A stretch of 64,000 nucleotides of DNA from Geomonas oryzae. GTDB lineage: Bacteria > Desulfobacterota > Desulfuromonadia > Geobacterales > Geobacteraceae. Position numbers and translations under genes: made by a program. The stretch spans positions 806,001 to 870,000 of the forward strand of contig NZ_RAHW01000001.1 in the NCBI RefSeq assembly GCF_004117875.1, given 5' to 3'. Below, one piece after another: positions 11,311-19,257 of this stretch (within the stretch, counting starts at the first letter, position 1; each line of letters begins with the position of its first letter). The notes under the pieces were generated by a model. That model worked only from the letters and a program-made list of their open reading frames with translations, had not been told where the DNA came from and ran no database searches.

Positions 11311-12345
11311 ATGGATATCGAGCATCTGTGCGCGGGGATAAAGGAAAGGGTCGCCCTCGAGATGCGGGAGGGGGGAGACGCGGCGAGCAGGCAGGAGCTG
11401 CTCCTGGCCGCCCTGCTCGACATCGGAAAGGTTGTTCTCCCGGAATTGGGGAAGGCGCTGGAGCCGGGTGAGCGGCGCCGGGTGCAGGACGCGGTGCTGG
11501 AACTCCTTGGCGTCGTGGCGATGCCGGTGGTGAGAAACGGGGACCAGCGGGGCGTCGAGGTGTTCTCCTTACTCGCGGCGGAATGCCCTGATCCTCTGAT
11601 CGGGAAGAAGCTCACCGCCTACGCGAAGGAGCTGTCGGGGAAGGCGGTCTCGCACCAGGAGCGGAGGCTCGCGAAAGCCTGGAAGTTCGTCGGAGGTGCG
11701 CTGGTCCTTGGTCTTGTGTCAGCGGGGGGATACCTGTTCCTGCCGGACGCCACACCGCCCACCTCGCGCAAGGCTGTCGCGCAGGCGGAAGTCCCGCAGG
11801 AGAAGGGGCTCCGGCCGGGGCAGGGTGGGGCTCAGGCGGCGGCACCTGCACCGGCGGGGACGCAGGAGGCCGATGGTGGGAAGAGGAGCTCGGTGGAGAC
11901 CGCTGCCCCGCGCGCGGACAAGCAGCTCGCCGGTGCTGCGACGTCATCCATGCCGGAGGGAAGCACCCGGGTACGCGTGGTCGATAACCAGGTGCTCGTC
12001 CCGGTCACGGTACGGCACGGCGGGGTCTCGGTACGGCTTGAGCTCTTGCTGGATACCGGTGCGACGCGGACGGCGCTGCACGAAACTGTTGCCACCAGGC
12101 TCCCTATTGATTTACCCTCTGCGAGGACTGCGCTGGCGGAGCTCGCCGACGGCCGCATGGTCCGTTCCAAGATCGTGAAGATCGACGCGCTGACCGTGGG
12201 CCCAAACACGCACGGCCCGATGGAGGTGGAGCTCATCTCCTACGGCGGCGCGACCGGCATGCACGACGGCCTGCTCGGCATGGACTTTTTGCGCAGACAC
12301 CGCTACCAGGTCGACATGGAACATGAGATGATCCGCTGGTTTTGA
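11311..12345 (+). CDS. membrane-anchored retropepsin-like aspartic protease domain protein
   Basis: About 344 residues. Order: an N-terminal helical cytoplasmic region (1-125), one membrane helix near 130-150, a long Ala/Pro/Gly-rich linker (150-220), and a C-terminal retropepsin-like domain with the active-site motif LLLDTGATRTALH and the second family motif DGLLGMDFLRRH. Proteins of this clan have a single DTG per chain and work as dimers. Topology places the protease domain in the periplasm. I see no recognised N-terminal domain. The start at ATG 11311 has only a weak ribosome-binding site, so a start further upstream is possible. Confidence 0.75.
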   Translation: MDIEHLCAGIKERVALEMREGGDAASRQELLLAALLDIGKVVLPELGKALEPGERRRVQDAVLELLGVVAMPVVRNGDQRGVEVFSLLAAECPDPLIGKKLTAYAKELSGKAVSHQERRLAKAWKFVGGALVLGLVSAGGYLFLPDATPPTSRKAVAQAEVPQEKGLRPGQGGAQAAAPAPAGTQEADGGKRSSVETAAPRADKQLAGAATSSMPEGSTRVRVVDNQVLVPVTVRHGGVSVRLELLLDTGATRTALHETVATRLPIDLPSARTALAELADGRMVRSKIVKIDALTVGPNTHGPMEVELISYGGATGMHDGLLGMDFLRRHRYQVDMEHEMIRWF

Positions 12346-12437
12346 CCGGCAGATACGGGAGGATGCTTGGAACGGAAGGGAGCGGCAAGCGTGTGGGGTG
12401 GCTTCGGCGACGCCACGCGGCATAAGGGGCAGAGGGG

Positions 12438-13412
12438 ATGAGCGGTACTTTGAAGTCGGTGTATCTGAAGCTTGTGCTCACGACGTTTTTCTGGGGGGGG
12501 ACCTTCGTGGCGGCGCGCCTTGCGGTCCGTGAGGCACCTCCCTTCTTCGCGGCAAGCAGCCGCTTCGCCATCGCGGCGCTTTGCCTGGTCGCTCTCACCG
12601 TCTGGCACGCGCGCAGGGAGAGCCGGAGCTTTCCCGCGCCGAAAACCTTCCGGGAGTTCGCGCTCCTGTTCAGCTTGGGGCTCACCGGCATCTTCTGCTA
12701 TAACGCGGTCTTTTTCACCGGCCTAAAACTCACCACGGCGACCAGCGGCGCGCTCATCGTCGCCATCAACCCGCTCTTAACCGCGGTGCTCTCGGCGCTC
12801 TGGCTCAGGGAGCGGGTTTCCGCCACCCAGGCTGCGGGACTTCTCATCTCCCTTGTCGGCGTCTCCATCGTCATCTCAAAAGGGTCCTTCGCGGTGATCG
12901 CCAACTTCGCCTTCAACAAGGGGGACCTCATCATGCTCGGGGCTCCCCTTTGCTGGGCGCTCTACTCGATCCTCGGCAAAAAAGCGCTCGGCGCCTTCAC
13001 GCCGCTCGCGGCGACGGCTTACGCCGCTGTTTTCGGGACTATGCTGCTGGTGCCGGCGGCCGTGGTGGAACATGCGGTGCTCGGTGGACCGTGGCCCGCC
13101 TTTTCCTGGGTCGGCTGGCTCTCCATACTGCAGCTCGCCCTCCTCGGGACGGTGGCGGGGTTCGTCTGGTGGTACCAGGGGGTCGGGAGGATAGGGGCGT
13201 CGCGTGCGGCCGTGTTCGTCAACCTGGTACCGTTCTTCGGCGCCCTTCAGGCCGCGTTGCTTCTCGGCGAGAAGATCGTGCTGCCTCAGTTGTTCGGAGG
13301 GATGCTGGTGGTGGCCGGCGTGTATTTTGGGGGAAGCCTCAAGGGAAAGGTGCAGAAGGCATCTGCGGAGCGGGCGGTCGAGCAGTCGGCTGAAGCGCGG
13401 GAAGCCTCCTGA
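12438..13412 (+). CDS. DMT-superfamily (EamA) transporter
   Basis: A 324-residue membrane protein with ten predicted helices formed by two EamA repeats, as in RhaT/YdcZ-type metabolite exporters. Visible marks are the N-terminal FFWGGTFVAARLAVRE segment and the repeat-end motifs NPLLTAVLSALWLRERV and LVPFFGALQAALLLGEK. The substrate is unknown. It starts 92 bp after the protease gene; its stop overlaps the next ATG (TGATG). Confidence 0.88.
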   Translation: MSGTLKSVYLKLVLTTFFWGGTFVAARLAVREAPPFFAASSRFAIAALCLVALTVWHARRESRSFPAPKTFREFALLFSLGLTGIFCYNAVFFTGLKLTTATSGALIVAINPLLTAVLSALWLRERVSATQAAGLLISLVGVSIVISKGSFAVIANFAFNKGDLIMLGAPLCWALYSILGKKALGAFTPLAATAYAAVFGTMLLVPAAVVEHAVLGGPWPAFSWVGWLSILQLALLGTVAGFVWWYQGVGRIGASRAAVFVNLVPFFGALQAALLLGEKIVLPQLFGGMLVVAGVYFGGSLKGKVQKASAERAVEQSAEAREAS

Positions 13413-13699
13413 TGCGTCGAGCGCTGCGCACCCTGCACCTCATCTGTCTTGCCCTGCTGCCGTCGAAGGGGGGAAAGGCGCAACCCTCCGCCGTGGGGGA
13501 GGAGCGCGCGTGCGAGCCGGGCGAGATCCGTGGGGGGATGGGGCTGTTCCTGGATGTGCGGGGGGAGTTGCGTCTTTTCTTCGCGGAGGTGCGGGCGATC
13601 GCCGCTCCCTGCCTCTTGTTCCGCCTGAAGCGGGAGGGGTTCTCCCGCTGCAGCGTCACGGTAAAAAAGCGCGGCCTCCTGGTGGAGGCCAGGCGTTAG
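13412..13699 (+). CDS. small hypothetical protein, doubtful
   Basis: A 95-residue frame whose ATG overlaps the stop of the DMT gene (TGATG), suggesting translational coupling. The first 16 residues are hydrophobic and could be a weak signal sequence; the rest is rich in Gly, Arg and Leu with no motif I recognise. Against it: the terminator of the opposite chemotaxis operon lies inside its 3' end and the composition is that of a GC-rich random frame. Confidence 0.35.
   Translation: MRRALRTLHLICLALLPSKGGKAQPSAVGEERACEPGEIRGGMGLFLDVRGELRLFFAEVRAIAAPCLLFRLKREGFSRCSVTVKKRGLLVEARR
13662..13690 (-). terminator. Rho-independent terminator of the chemotaxis operon
   Basis: On the minus strand GGCCTCC-ACCA-GGAGGCC forms a 7-bp stem, followed by GCGC and six T residues, 12 bp after the cheB stop codon. 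Confidence 0.7.
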
Positions 13700-13702
13700 C
13701 GT

Positions 13703-14773
13703 CTAACCTATCTTGCCGATCTCGAAACCGATCTGGTCGAGCGGAAGCACCACGTCGGCCACCTTCCCGTCGATGCACGCGCGCGGCATCCCGTAGATCG
13801 TCGAAGTCGCCTCGTTCTGCACCAGGGTCAGCCCACCTTTTTCCTTCAGATGTTTCATCCCCTTGAACCCGTCGTTCCCCATCCCGGTCAGGATCACGCC
13901 GAGCATGGCGCCGTTGCTGGCGTCCGCGAGCGAAGTGATCATCTGGTCGACGGAGGGGATGTAGATGTACTGCGGGAACTCGCTCGTCGGCGAGGTCTTC
14001 ACCACGATGTTGCTCCCCTGTTTGACCAGTGTGGTGTGCATGCCGCCCGGGGCGACCAGCACCTGCCCTCCCTTGACGATATCGCCGTCCGCCGCCTCTT
14101 TGACGGTGAGGGAGCACTTGGCGTTCAGCCGCTCGGCATAAGGACCGGTGAAGGCCTTGGGCATGTGGATGGCGACGACGATGCCGTGCGGGAAGTTAAC
14201 CGGGATGCGGGAGATGACCTCCTGGAGCGCCACCGGCCCCCCGGTCGAGGCGCCGATGCCGACGCAGCCGATGCGGCGGTGGGCGAACTGGGAGGGGCGC
14301 ACGGCGGGCGCGGGGGTCACGCGTTGGACGAGACCTACGCCCGGACGCTTCGGGATGCTGCTCACCGAGGCTTCCTGGACCTTCTCGAGAAGCGCCTTCT
14401 GGAACACCGCCTGGGCGTCCTTGGAGTCGCTGACGTTCTTTGGGACGTAGTCGAAGGCGCCTGCCTCGAGCGCCTCGAAGGTGGAGCGGGCACCCTCGCA
14501 GGTAAGGGTGGAGACCATGATGACCCGGGTGGGCTGCTTCGCCATGATCTGTTTGAGCGCGGCGATGCCGTCCATGCGGGGCATCTCCACGTCCATGGTG
14601 ATGAGGTCGGGTTTGAGGGCCAGGGCCTTGTCGACCCCTTCCATGCCGTCCGCGGCGATGCCGACGATCTCGACGCCGGGGGCCTTGGAGAGGATGCCCC
14701 TGATCGCCATGCGCATGAAGGAGGAATCGTCGACGATCAGCACCCTGAGTTTTTTCGGCATTGCGGGCATCAT
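13703..14773 (-). CDS. cheB: chemotaxis protein-glutamate methylesterase/deamidase CheB
   Basis: About 356 residues. The N-terminal receiver domain has the acidic pair D15/D16 and the phosphorylation site D61 (MDVEMPRMDG). The C-terminal methylesterase domain has the catalytic Ser in GASTGGP, the His in HMPKAFTGPYAERLN and the Asp in GMGNDGFKGM. It removes methyl groups from chemoreceptors when phosphorylated by CheA. The ATG at 14773 overlaps the stop of the HDOD gene (ATGA); an internal ATG at 14761 (MPKKLRV) also fits. Confidence 0.96.
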   Translation of the reverse strand: MMPAMPKKLRVLIVDDSSFMRMAIRGILSKAPGVEIVGIAADGMEGVDKALALKPDLITMDVEMPRMDGIAALKQIMAKQPTRVIMVSTLTCEGARSTFEALEAGAFDYVPKNVSDSKDAQAVFQKALLEKVQEASVSSIPKRPGVGLVQRVTPAPAVRPSQFAHRRIGCVGIGASTGGPVALQEVISRIPVNFPHGIVVAIHMPKAFTGPYAERLNAKCSLTVKEAADGDIVKGGQVLVAPGGMHTTLVKQGSNIVVKTSPTSEFPQYIYIPSVDQMITSLADASNGAMLGVILTGMGNDGFKGMKHLKEKGGLTLVQNEATSTIYGMPRACIDGKVADVVLPLDQIGFEIGKIG

Positions 14774-15681
14774 GACGGTTCTGAGGCTCCTATCCCCTGG
14801 AAAATCGACTTGACCATGTCCTGGATTTCCGGGACGCGGTCGTCTAATTCGTAGCAGAAACGTTCGACGTCGAGATCGACCAGGCTCGGGGCGTAAGCCT
14901 TGAGGATGGCCCAGGCCTTCTCCTCGGCGAGGTTGAAGGAGACCCAGGAGGTCCCGCCGTAATCGAGCTGGCGCACCGAGCAGAAGAGGTCGGCCAGGTT
15001 GACGATGGCGCAGAGCGTCGGGTCGATGGTCGCGTCTTCCGGCGCGTGGTGCAGAGCGATCACCTCGCAGTAGTCGGCCGGGAAGTTCCACTTCTTCGCG
15101 ATGCAGTAGCCGATCTCGCTGTGCGAGGTGCCGAGGTACTCCGCCTCCTTGTCCACCAGGCGGAAGGGCTGCCCCTTCACCGAGTCGAGGAGTTCACGGA
15201 AGGCGTCCTTGCGGTAGAAGGAGAGAAAGACTTCCCCGATGTCGTGCACGATGCCGACCAGGTAGGCCTTCTCGGTATCCGGATAGCGCACCCGCTGGGC
15301 GATGATCTTGGCCACGACACCCACGCCGAAGGAGTGCTCCCAGAAGGAGCGGACGTCGAAGATGCCGTCCCTTCCTTCGAAGACGTCGACGAAGGAGCAG
15401 GTGAAGGCGAGCTCGCGGATGTGGCGGAAGCCTAAGTAGATGAGCGCCCTTTTGACCGACTTGATCTCGTTCGCCGGCTTGTAGAGCGGGGAGTTCACCA
15501 TCTTGATGACTCGCGCCGCGAGGACCTGGTCGGCCAGGATCATGTCGGCCACCTCGTCCAGCTCGACACCGGGGCGGTCCAGGAGCTCGATCACCCGGGT
15601 GGCCACGTGCGGGATGGTGGGGAGGTCTATGAAACTCTCGACCATCTCCTGGGCGGTCTGCATCATGGCTTTTTTATCCAT
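14770..15681 (-). CDS. HDOD domain protein in the chemotaxis operon
   Basis: A 303-residue protein dominated by an HDOD domain (residues about 15-215): the family start LPTIPHVATRVIELL and VADMILADQVLAARVIKMVNSP are clear. HDOD proteins are HD-superfamily relatives that usually lack phosphodiesterase activity and act in signalling. It lies between cheR and cheB with a 10-bp gap and a 4-bp overlap, so it belongs to the same signalling pathway. A role as adaptor or output protein is inference. No receiver domain is present. Confidence 0.85.
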   Translation of the reverse strand: MDKKAMMQTAQEMVESFIDLPTIPHVATRVIELLDRPGVELDEVADMILADQVLAARVIKMVNSPLYKPANEIKSVKRALIYLGFRHIRELAFTCSFVDVFEGRDGIFDVRSFWEHSFGVGVVAKIIAQRVRYPDTEKAYLVGIVHDIGEVFLSFYRKDAFRELLDSVKGQPFRLVDKEAEYLGTSHSEIGYCIAKKWNFPADYCEVIALHHAPEDATIDPTLCAIVNLADLFCSVRQLDYGGTSWVSFNLAEEKAWAILKAYAPSLVDLDVERFCYELDDRVPEIQDMVKSIFQGIGASEPS

Positions 15682-15691
15682 TGCATCGTCC

Positions 15692-16564
15692 TCACTTGTT
15701 GTAGGTGAACCCGCCGGGGAAGTGTACGGTCTTGAATTTGTCGTTCACCCCGTGCAGCGACTCGGACTGCCCCACGAAGAAGTAGCCATACGGCTGCAGG
15801 TTGTTGTAGAAATGCTGCACCACCTTGCTCTTGGACGAGGTGTCGAAGTATATCAGCACGTTGGCGCAGAAGATGAAATCGAAGCTCTTCATGAAGAGCA
15901 TCTTGTTGTCGTCGTAGAGGTTCAGCTGGCTGAAGGTGGCCAGTTTCTTCACCTCGGGTGAGAGCACGAACTTCCCGGGAGCCTCTTCCTTGAAGTACTT
16001 CTTCAGGTAGTAGTCCGGGGTGTTGCGCACCGAGTAGCTGTTGTAGACCCCTTCGCGGGCCTGGGCCAGCACCGTCTCGTTGATGTCGGTCCCGACGATC
16101 TCGATGATCCAGTCCTTCAGGAGGGTCTGCCGCTTTTCGAGGAGGATCATCGCCATGGTGTAGGCCTCTTCCCCCGAAGAGGAGCCGGCGCTCCAGATGC
16201 GCAGCTTCTTGAAGCCGATCTTCCCTTTGGCCGCGACGATCTCCGGGAGGAACTTGTTCTCCAGTGCGTTAAGCTGGGGCATGTTCCTGAAGAAGCAGGT
16301 CTCGTTGGTGGTGATCTCATCGAGGAGCTTCGAGAGCTCGCTGCGGCCGGTGGCCGGGCTGCGCACGAACTGGTAGTAGTCCGCGTGCGTCTTGCAGCCG
16401 GTCCCTTCCATCCTGCGCGCGAGCCTGCTCTCCAGGAAATACTTCTTGCTGCTGTGGAAGTAGATGCCGCAGACGTTGTATATGTAGTCCCGAAGCTGTT
16501 CGAAATCCTTGTCGGAAATCTTCGGGGCGCTCTTCGCGTCAAATGGTTTCATGTCTAAGGCCAT
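15692..16564 (-). CDS. cheR: chemoreceptor methyltransferase CheR
   Basis: A 290-residue SAM-dependent methyltransferase that methylates glutamates on chemoreceptors. An N-terminal helical domain (residues 15-85, ISDKDFEQLRDYIYNVCGI) is followed by the catalytic domain with the SAM-binding motif WSAGSSSGEEAYTMAM and FIFCANVLIYFD. No C-terminal NWETF-binding extension or TPR is present. It is 10 bp downstream of cheA. Confidence 0.95.
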   Translation of the reverse strand: MALDMKPFDAKSAPKISDKDFEQLRDYIYNVCGIYFHSSKKYFLESRLARRMEGTGCKTHADYYQFVRSPATGRSELSKLLDEITTNETCFFRNMPQLNALENKFLPEIVAAKGKIGFKKLRIWSAGSSSGEEAYTMAMILLEKRQTLLKDWIIEIVGTDINETVLAQAREGVYNSYSVRNTPDYYLKKYFKEEAPGKFVLSPEVKKLATFSQLNLYDDNKMLFMKSFDFIFCANVLIYFDTSSKSKVVQHFYNNLQPYGYFFVGQSESLHGVNDKFKTVHFPGGFTYNK

Positions 16565-16574
16565 TGTTGTCCCC

Positions 16575-18407
16575 TCAGGCTGCCCCGCCCCCGACCAGTC
16601 CGATCGGATCCACGATCAGTGCCACCCTGCCGTCTCCCATGATGGTCGACCCGCCGATCCCCGGGAGGTTTGCCAGGAACTTGCCCAGCGACTTGATGGC
16701 GACCTCCTGCTGCCCTAGGAGCCGGGTCACGATCAAGCCGATTCTTTTTTCCGCGACGCCGACGATAACCACGTAGCAGGTGTCGCGCTCGGTGTAGACC
16801 TCGCTCACGCCGAAGGCCTGCTGCAGGCGCAATAGCGGCAGCACCGAGTCCCTGAGCTTGAGCACCTCCTGCCCGCCGATCATGTGGAATTCCTTCTTGC
16901 TCACCCGCATGGTCTCGATGACCGAGGCGAGCGGAATCGAGTAGACCTCGCCCTCGACCTCGACCAAGAGCGACTGGATGATGGCCAGGGTGAGCGGCAG
17001 CTTCAGGATGAACTCGCTGCCGTGGCCGAGCTCGTTCTTGATCTCGATGATGCCGTTCAGCTTCCTGATGTTGGTGCGCACCACGTCCATGCCGACGCCG
17101 CGGCCGGAGAGGTCGGTGGTCTGCTCCTTGGTGGAGAAGCCGGGGAGGAAGATGAGGTCGAGGATCTCCCGGGTCCCCATGGCGGCCACCTGTTCCTCGC
17201 TGACGAGCCCCTTGTCGATAGCCTTCCTCGCGATCTTGTCCGGGTTGATGCCGCGGCCGTCGTCCTTGATGCTGATGACGATCTGGTTTCCCTCGTGGGC
17301 GGCGGAGAGCACCACGGTGCCGGTGCGTCCCTTGCCGGCGGCGAGGCGCTCGTCGGGAGTCTCCAGGCCGTGGTCCAGCGCGTTACGGATCAGGTGGATC
17401 AAGGGATCGCCGATCTCGTCCACGACGGAGCGGTCCAGTTCGGTCTCCTCACCGTAAATGATGAGGTCGACTTCCTTGCCGAGGTCGCGGGCTAAGTTCC
17501 TGACGATGCGCGGGAACTTCTTGAAGACCTTCTCAACCGGAAGCATGCGCATCTTGAGGACCTGCATCTGCAGTTCCGAGGTGACGAAGTTGAGCCTTTT
17601 GGATAGCTTGCCGAAATCATCCCCGAAGCCGGTGGGGTCCAGGCCGGTCTGGAAATCGCTGTAGAGCTGGATCATGCGGTTTCTCTCCAGCACCAGCTCG
17701 CCCACCTGGTTCATCAGGTCGTCGAGGCGCTTCACGTCGACCCTGACCGTAGAGTTGTCGGCAAGATCCTCGCCACCCTTGGGAGGGGCGGGTTTGGCCG
17801 CTTCCTTGACCGGCTGCGGTTTGGGCTGGGGGGGAGGAGCCGCCTGCTGCGGAGCTGCCGGCTGGGGTGCCGCCTGTTTAGACTCTGCCGCGGCGGGTTC
17901 GGGCTCGCTCACCGGTTCCGGCCCGGCCGCGGTGGAGGGCGCGGCGCCGGCGGCTGCAGGTGCGCTTTCCTCCTTGGGCGCAAACACTGGGGCGAGCACG
18001 GTCGCCTCGACCGCGTTCTCGGAGAGAAACGGGATCAGTTTGGCTATGGTCCCCTCGAGGTCCCGCTCGACGATCTCACCCGCCTTTATGTCGGCCACGA
18101 GAGTCTTCACCAGGTCGACCGCCTCGAGGATCACGTCCATGATCTCCGAGTTCAGCCTGAGCTCGACTTTACGCAGGCGGTTCAGGACGTCCTCGGTCTT
18201 GTGGGTGACCTTGACGAGCATGTCGAAGCCGAGGAAGCTGGAGGCCCCCTTAACGGTGTGGATGGACCGGAAGATCCGGTTCATCAGGTCCGCGTCTTCC
18301 GGGCTCTTCTCCAGGGAGATCAGGTCGTCGTCTAGTTTTTCCAGGAGTTCGGTGGTTTCGGCTAGGAAACCGTCAAGTAGCTCCTGATCTTCGCAATCTA
18401 TGGCCAT
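16575..18407 (-). CDS. cheA: chemotaxis histidine kinase CheA
   Basis: A 610-residue hybrid-less CheA. P1 Hpt domain with phospho-acceptor His50 (SIHTVKGASSFLGF), an Ala/Pro-rich linker at about 150-215, P3 dimerisation helices (VRVDVKRLDDLMNQVGELVL), a P4 ATPase with N box HLIRNALDHGLE and G boxes DDGRGINPDKI and GRGVGMDVV, and a P5 CheW-like domain at the C-terminus. I see no P2 CheY/CheB-docking domain in the low-complexity linker. It receives signals from chemoreceptor-CheW arrays and phosphorylates CheB and an unlinked CheY. The start has CGGAG upstream. Confidence 0.97.
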   Translation of the reverse strand: MAIDCEDQELLDGFLAETTELLEKLDDDLISLEKSPEDADLMNRIFRSIHTVKGASSFLGFDMLVKVTHKTEDVLNRLRKVELRLNSEIMDVILEAVDLVKTLVADIKAGEIVERDLEGTIAKLIPFLSENAVEATVLAPVFAPKEESAPAAAGAAPSTAAGPEPVSEPEPAAAESKQAAPQPAAPQQAAPPPQPKPQPVKEAAKPAPPKGGEDLADNSTVRVDVKRLDDLMNQVGELVLERNRMIQLYSDFQTGLDPTGFGDDFGKLSKRLNFVTSELQMQVLKMRMLPVEKVFKKFPRIVRNLARDLGKEVDLIIYGEETELDRSVVDEIGDPLIHLIRNALDHGLETPDERLAAGKGRTGTVVLSAAHEGNQIVISIKDDGRGINPDKIARKAIDKGLVSEEQVAAMGTREILDLIFLPGFSTKEQTTDLSGRGVGMDVVRTNIRKLNGIIEIKNELGHGSEFILKLPLTLAIIQSLLVEVEGEVYSIPLASVIETMRVSKKEFHMIGGQEVLKLRDSVLPLLRLQQAFGVSEVYTERDTCYVVIVGVAEKRIGLIVTRLLGQQEVAIKSLGKFLANLPGIGGSTIMGDGRVALIVDPIGLVGGGAA

Positions 18408-18449
18408 GTTGCGCTCCGGGAAGGGGAAACCGTTTCCCCTGTTGGTGCC

Positions 18450-18947
18450 TTATCCTACGTTGCTGAACAGCCGCCTCTCGTCGGCGGTGAACATCTTCTC
18501 CAGGTCGAGCAGGACGAGGAGCCGGTTAGCCTGGTTGATGACGCCGGCCATGCATTCCTGCTCGATGCCGCTGGAAACGACAGGGGGAGGAGGCTGAATC
18601 TCTTTTTCCGAGATGCGGATCACCTCGGAGACCTCGTCCACGATGAAGCCCATCAGCTCGCCCACCACCTCCATCACCATGATGCGGGTGCGCTTGTCGT
18701 AGTCGTTCTCCATGAGGTCGAACTTCTTGCGCAGGTTGATGATTGGAATGACCTTGCCGCGCAGGTTGATGACCCCTTCCACGTAGTGCGGCGTGTTGGG
18801 GACGCGGGTGATGTTGAGCATCCGGATGATCTCACGCACCATCAGGACGTTGATGCCGTACTCTTCCTTCTCGAGGTTGAAGCTCACCAGTTGGATCAGC
18901 TCGCCCCCGTACTCTTCGCTCTTTACCTTAGTGAGTGCGGTCTCCAT
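18450..18947 (-). CDS. cheW: chemotaxis coupling protein CheW
   Basis: A 165-residue single CheW domain, which links chemoreceptors to CheA. Family marks include LVSFNLEKEEYGINVLMVREI, VPNTPHYVEGVINLRGKVIPIINL and the VDEVSEVIRI segment. The ATG at 18947 is preferred to the upstream frame because GGGAGGG lies just before it. It is the first gene of the operon, preceded by a sigma-28-like promoter 56 bp upstream. Confidence 0.95.
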   Translation of the reverse strand: METALTKVKSEEYGGELIQLVSFNLEKEEYGINVLMVREIIRMLNITRVPNTPHYVEGVINLRGKVIPIINLRKKFDLMENDYDKRTRIMVMEVVGELMGFIVDEVSEVIRISEKEIQPPPPVVSSGIEQECMAGVINQANRLLVLLDLEKMFTADERRLFSNVG

Positions 18948-19002
18948 GGACCCTCCCTCTGCGCTGAAATCTCTACGGGCGCGGGCGCCCGCCATACTGT
19001 GC

Positions 19003-19029
19003 TATTCGGCCATGCCGGATAAAGGTTGA
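19003..19029 (-). promoter_or_regulatory. sigma-28 (FliA)-like promoter of the chemotaxis operon
   Basis: On the minus strand TCAA, 15 bp and GCCGAATA match the motility sigma-factor consensus TAAA-N15-GCCGATAA at most positions with exact spacing. It is placed 56 bp upstream of the cheW ATG, a sensible leader length. Confidence 0.5.
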
Positions 19030-19168
19030 ATATTTTTTTTCTCTAACGAATTCAAGCGGCTTCTCCGACAAAGGCCCGTCCCGAGCGGGTCGAACCCCGG
19101 GCGTTGCCGCTCCGACACCCCGGTAAGCAAAAAATTGACATGGCTGACTTCCCGGGCAAGTCATTTAA

Positions 19169-19197
19169 TTGACATTGGGGGGAGAACTCGCTATAGT
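19169..19197 (+). promoter_or_regulatory. sigma-70 promoter of the sigma-54 activator gene
   Basis: A perfect TTGACA is followed after 17 bp by TATAGT. The expected transcript start is about 55 bp upstream of the ATG at 19258. The 310-bp gap between cheW and this gene holds this promoter and the sigma-28-like one in opposite orientation; I see no gene in it. Confidence 0.75.
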
Positions 19198-19257
19198 TTC
19201 GATCGGACCGTTTTTGTATCGGCTTATTTCGAGGCAACTTTAACGAAATCCGGGGAA

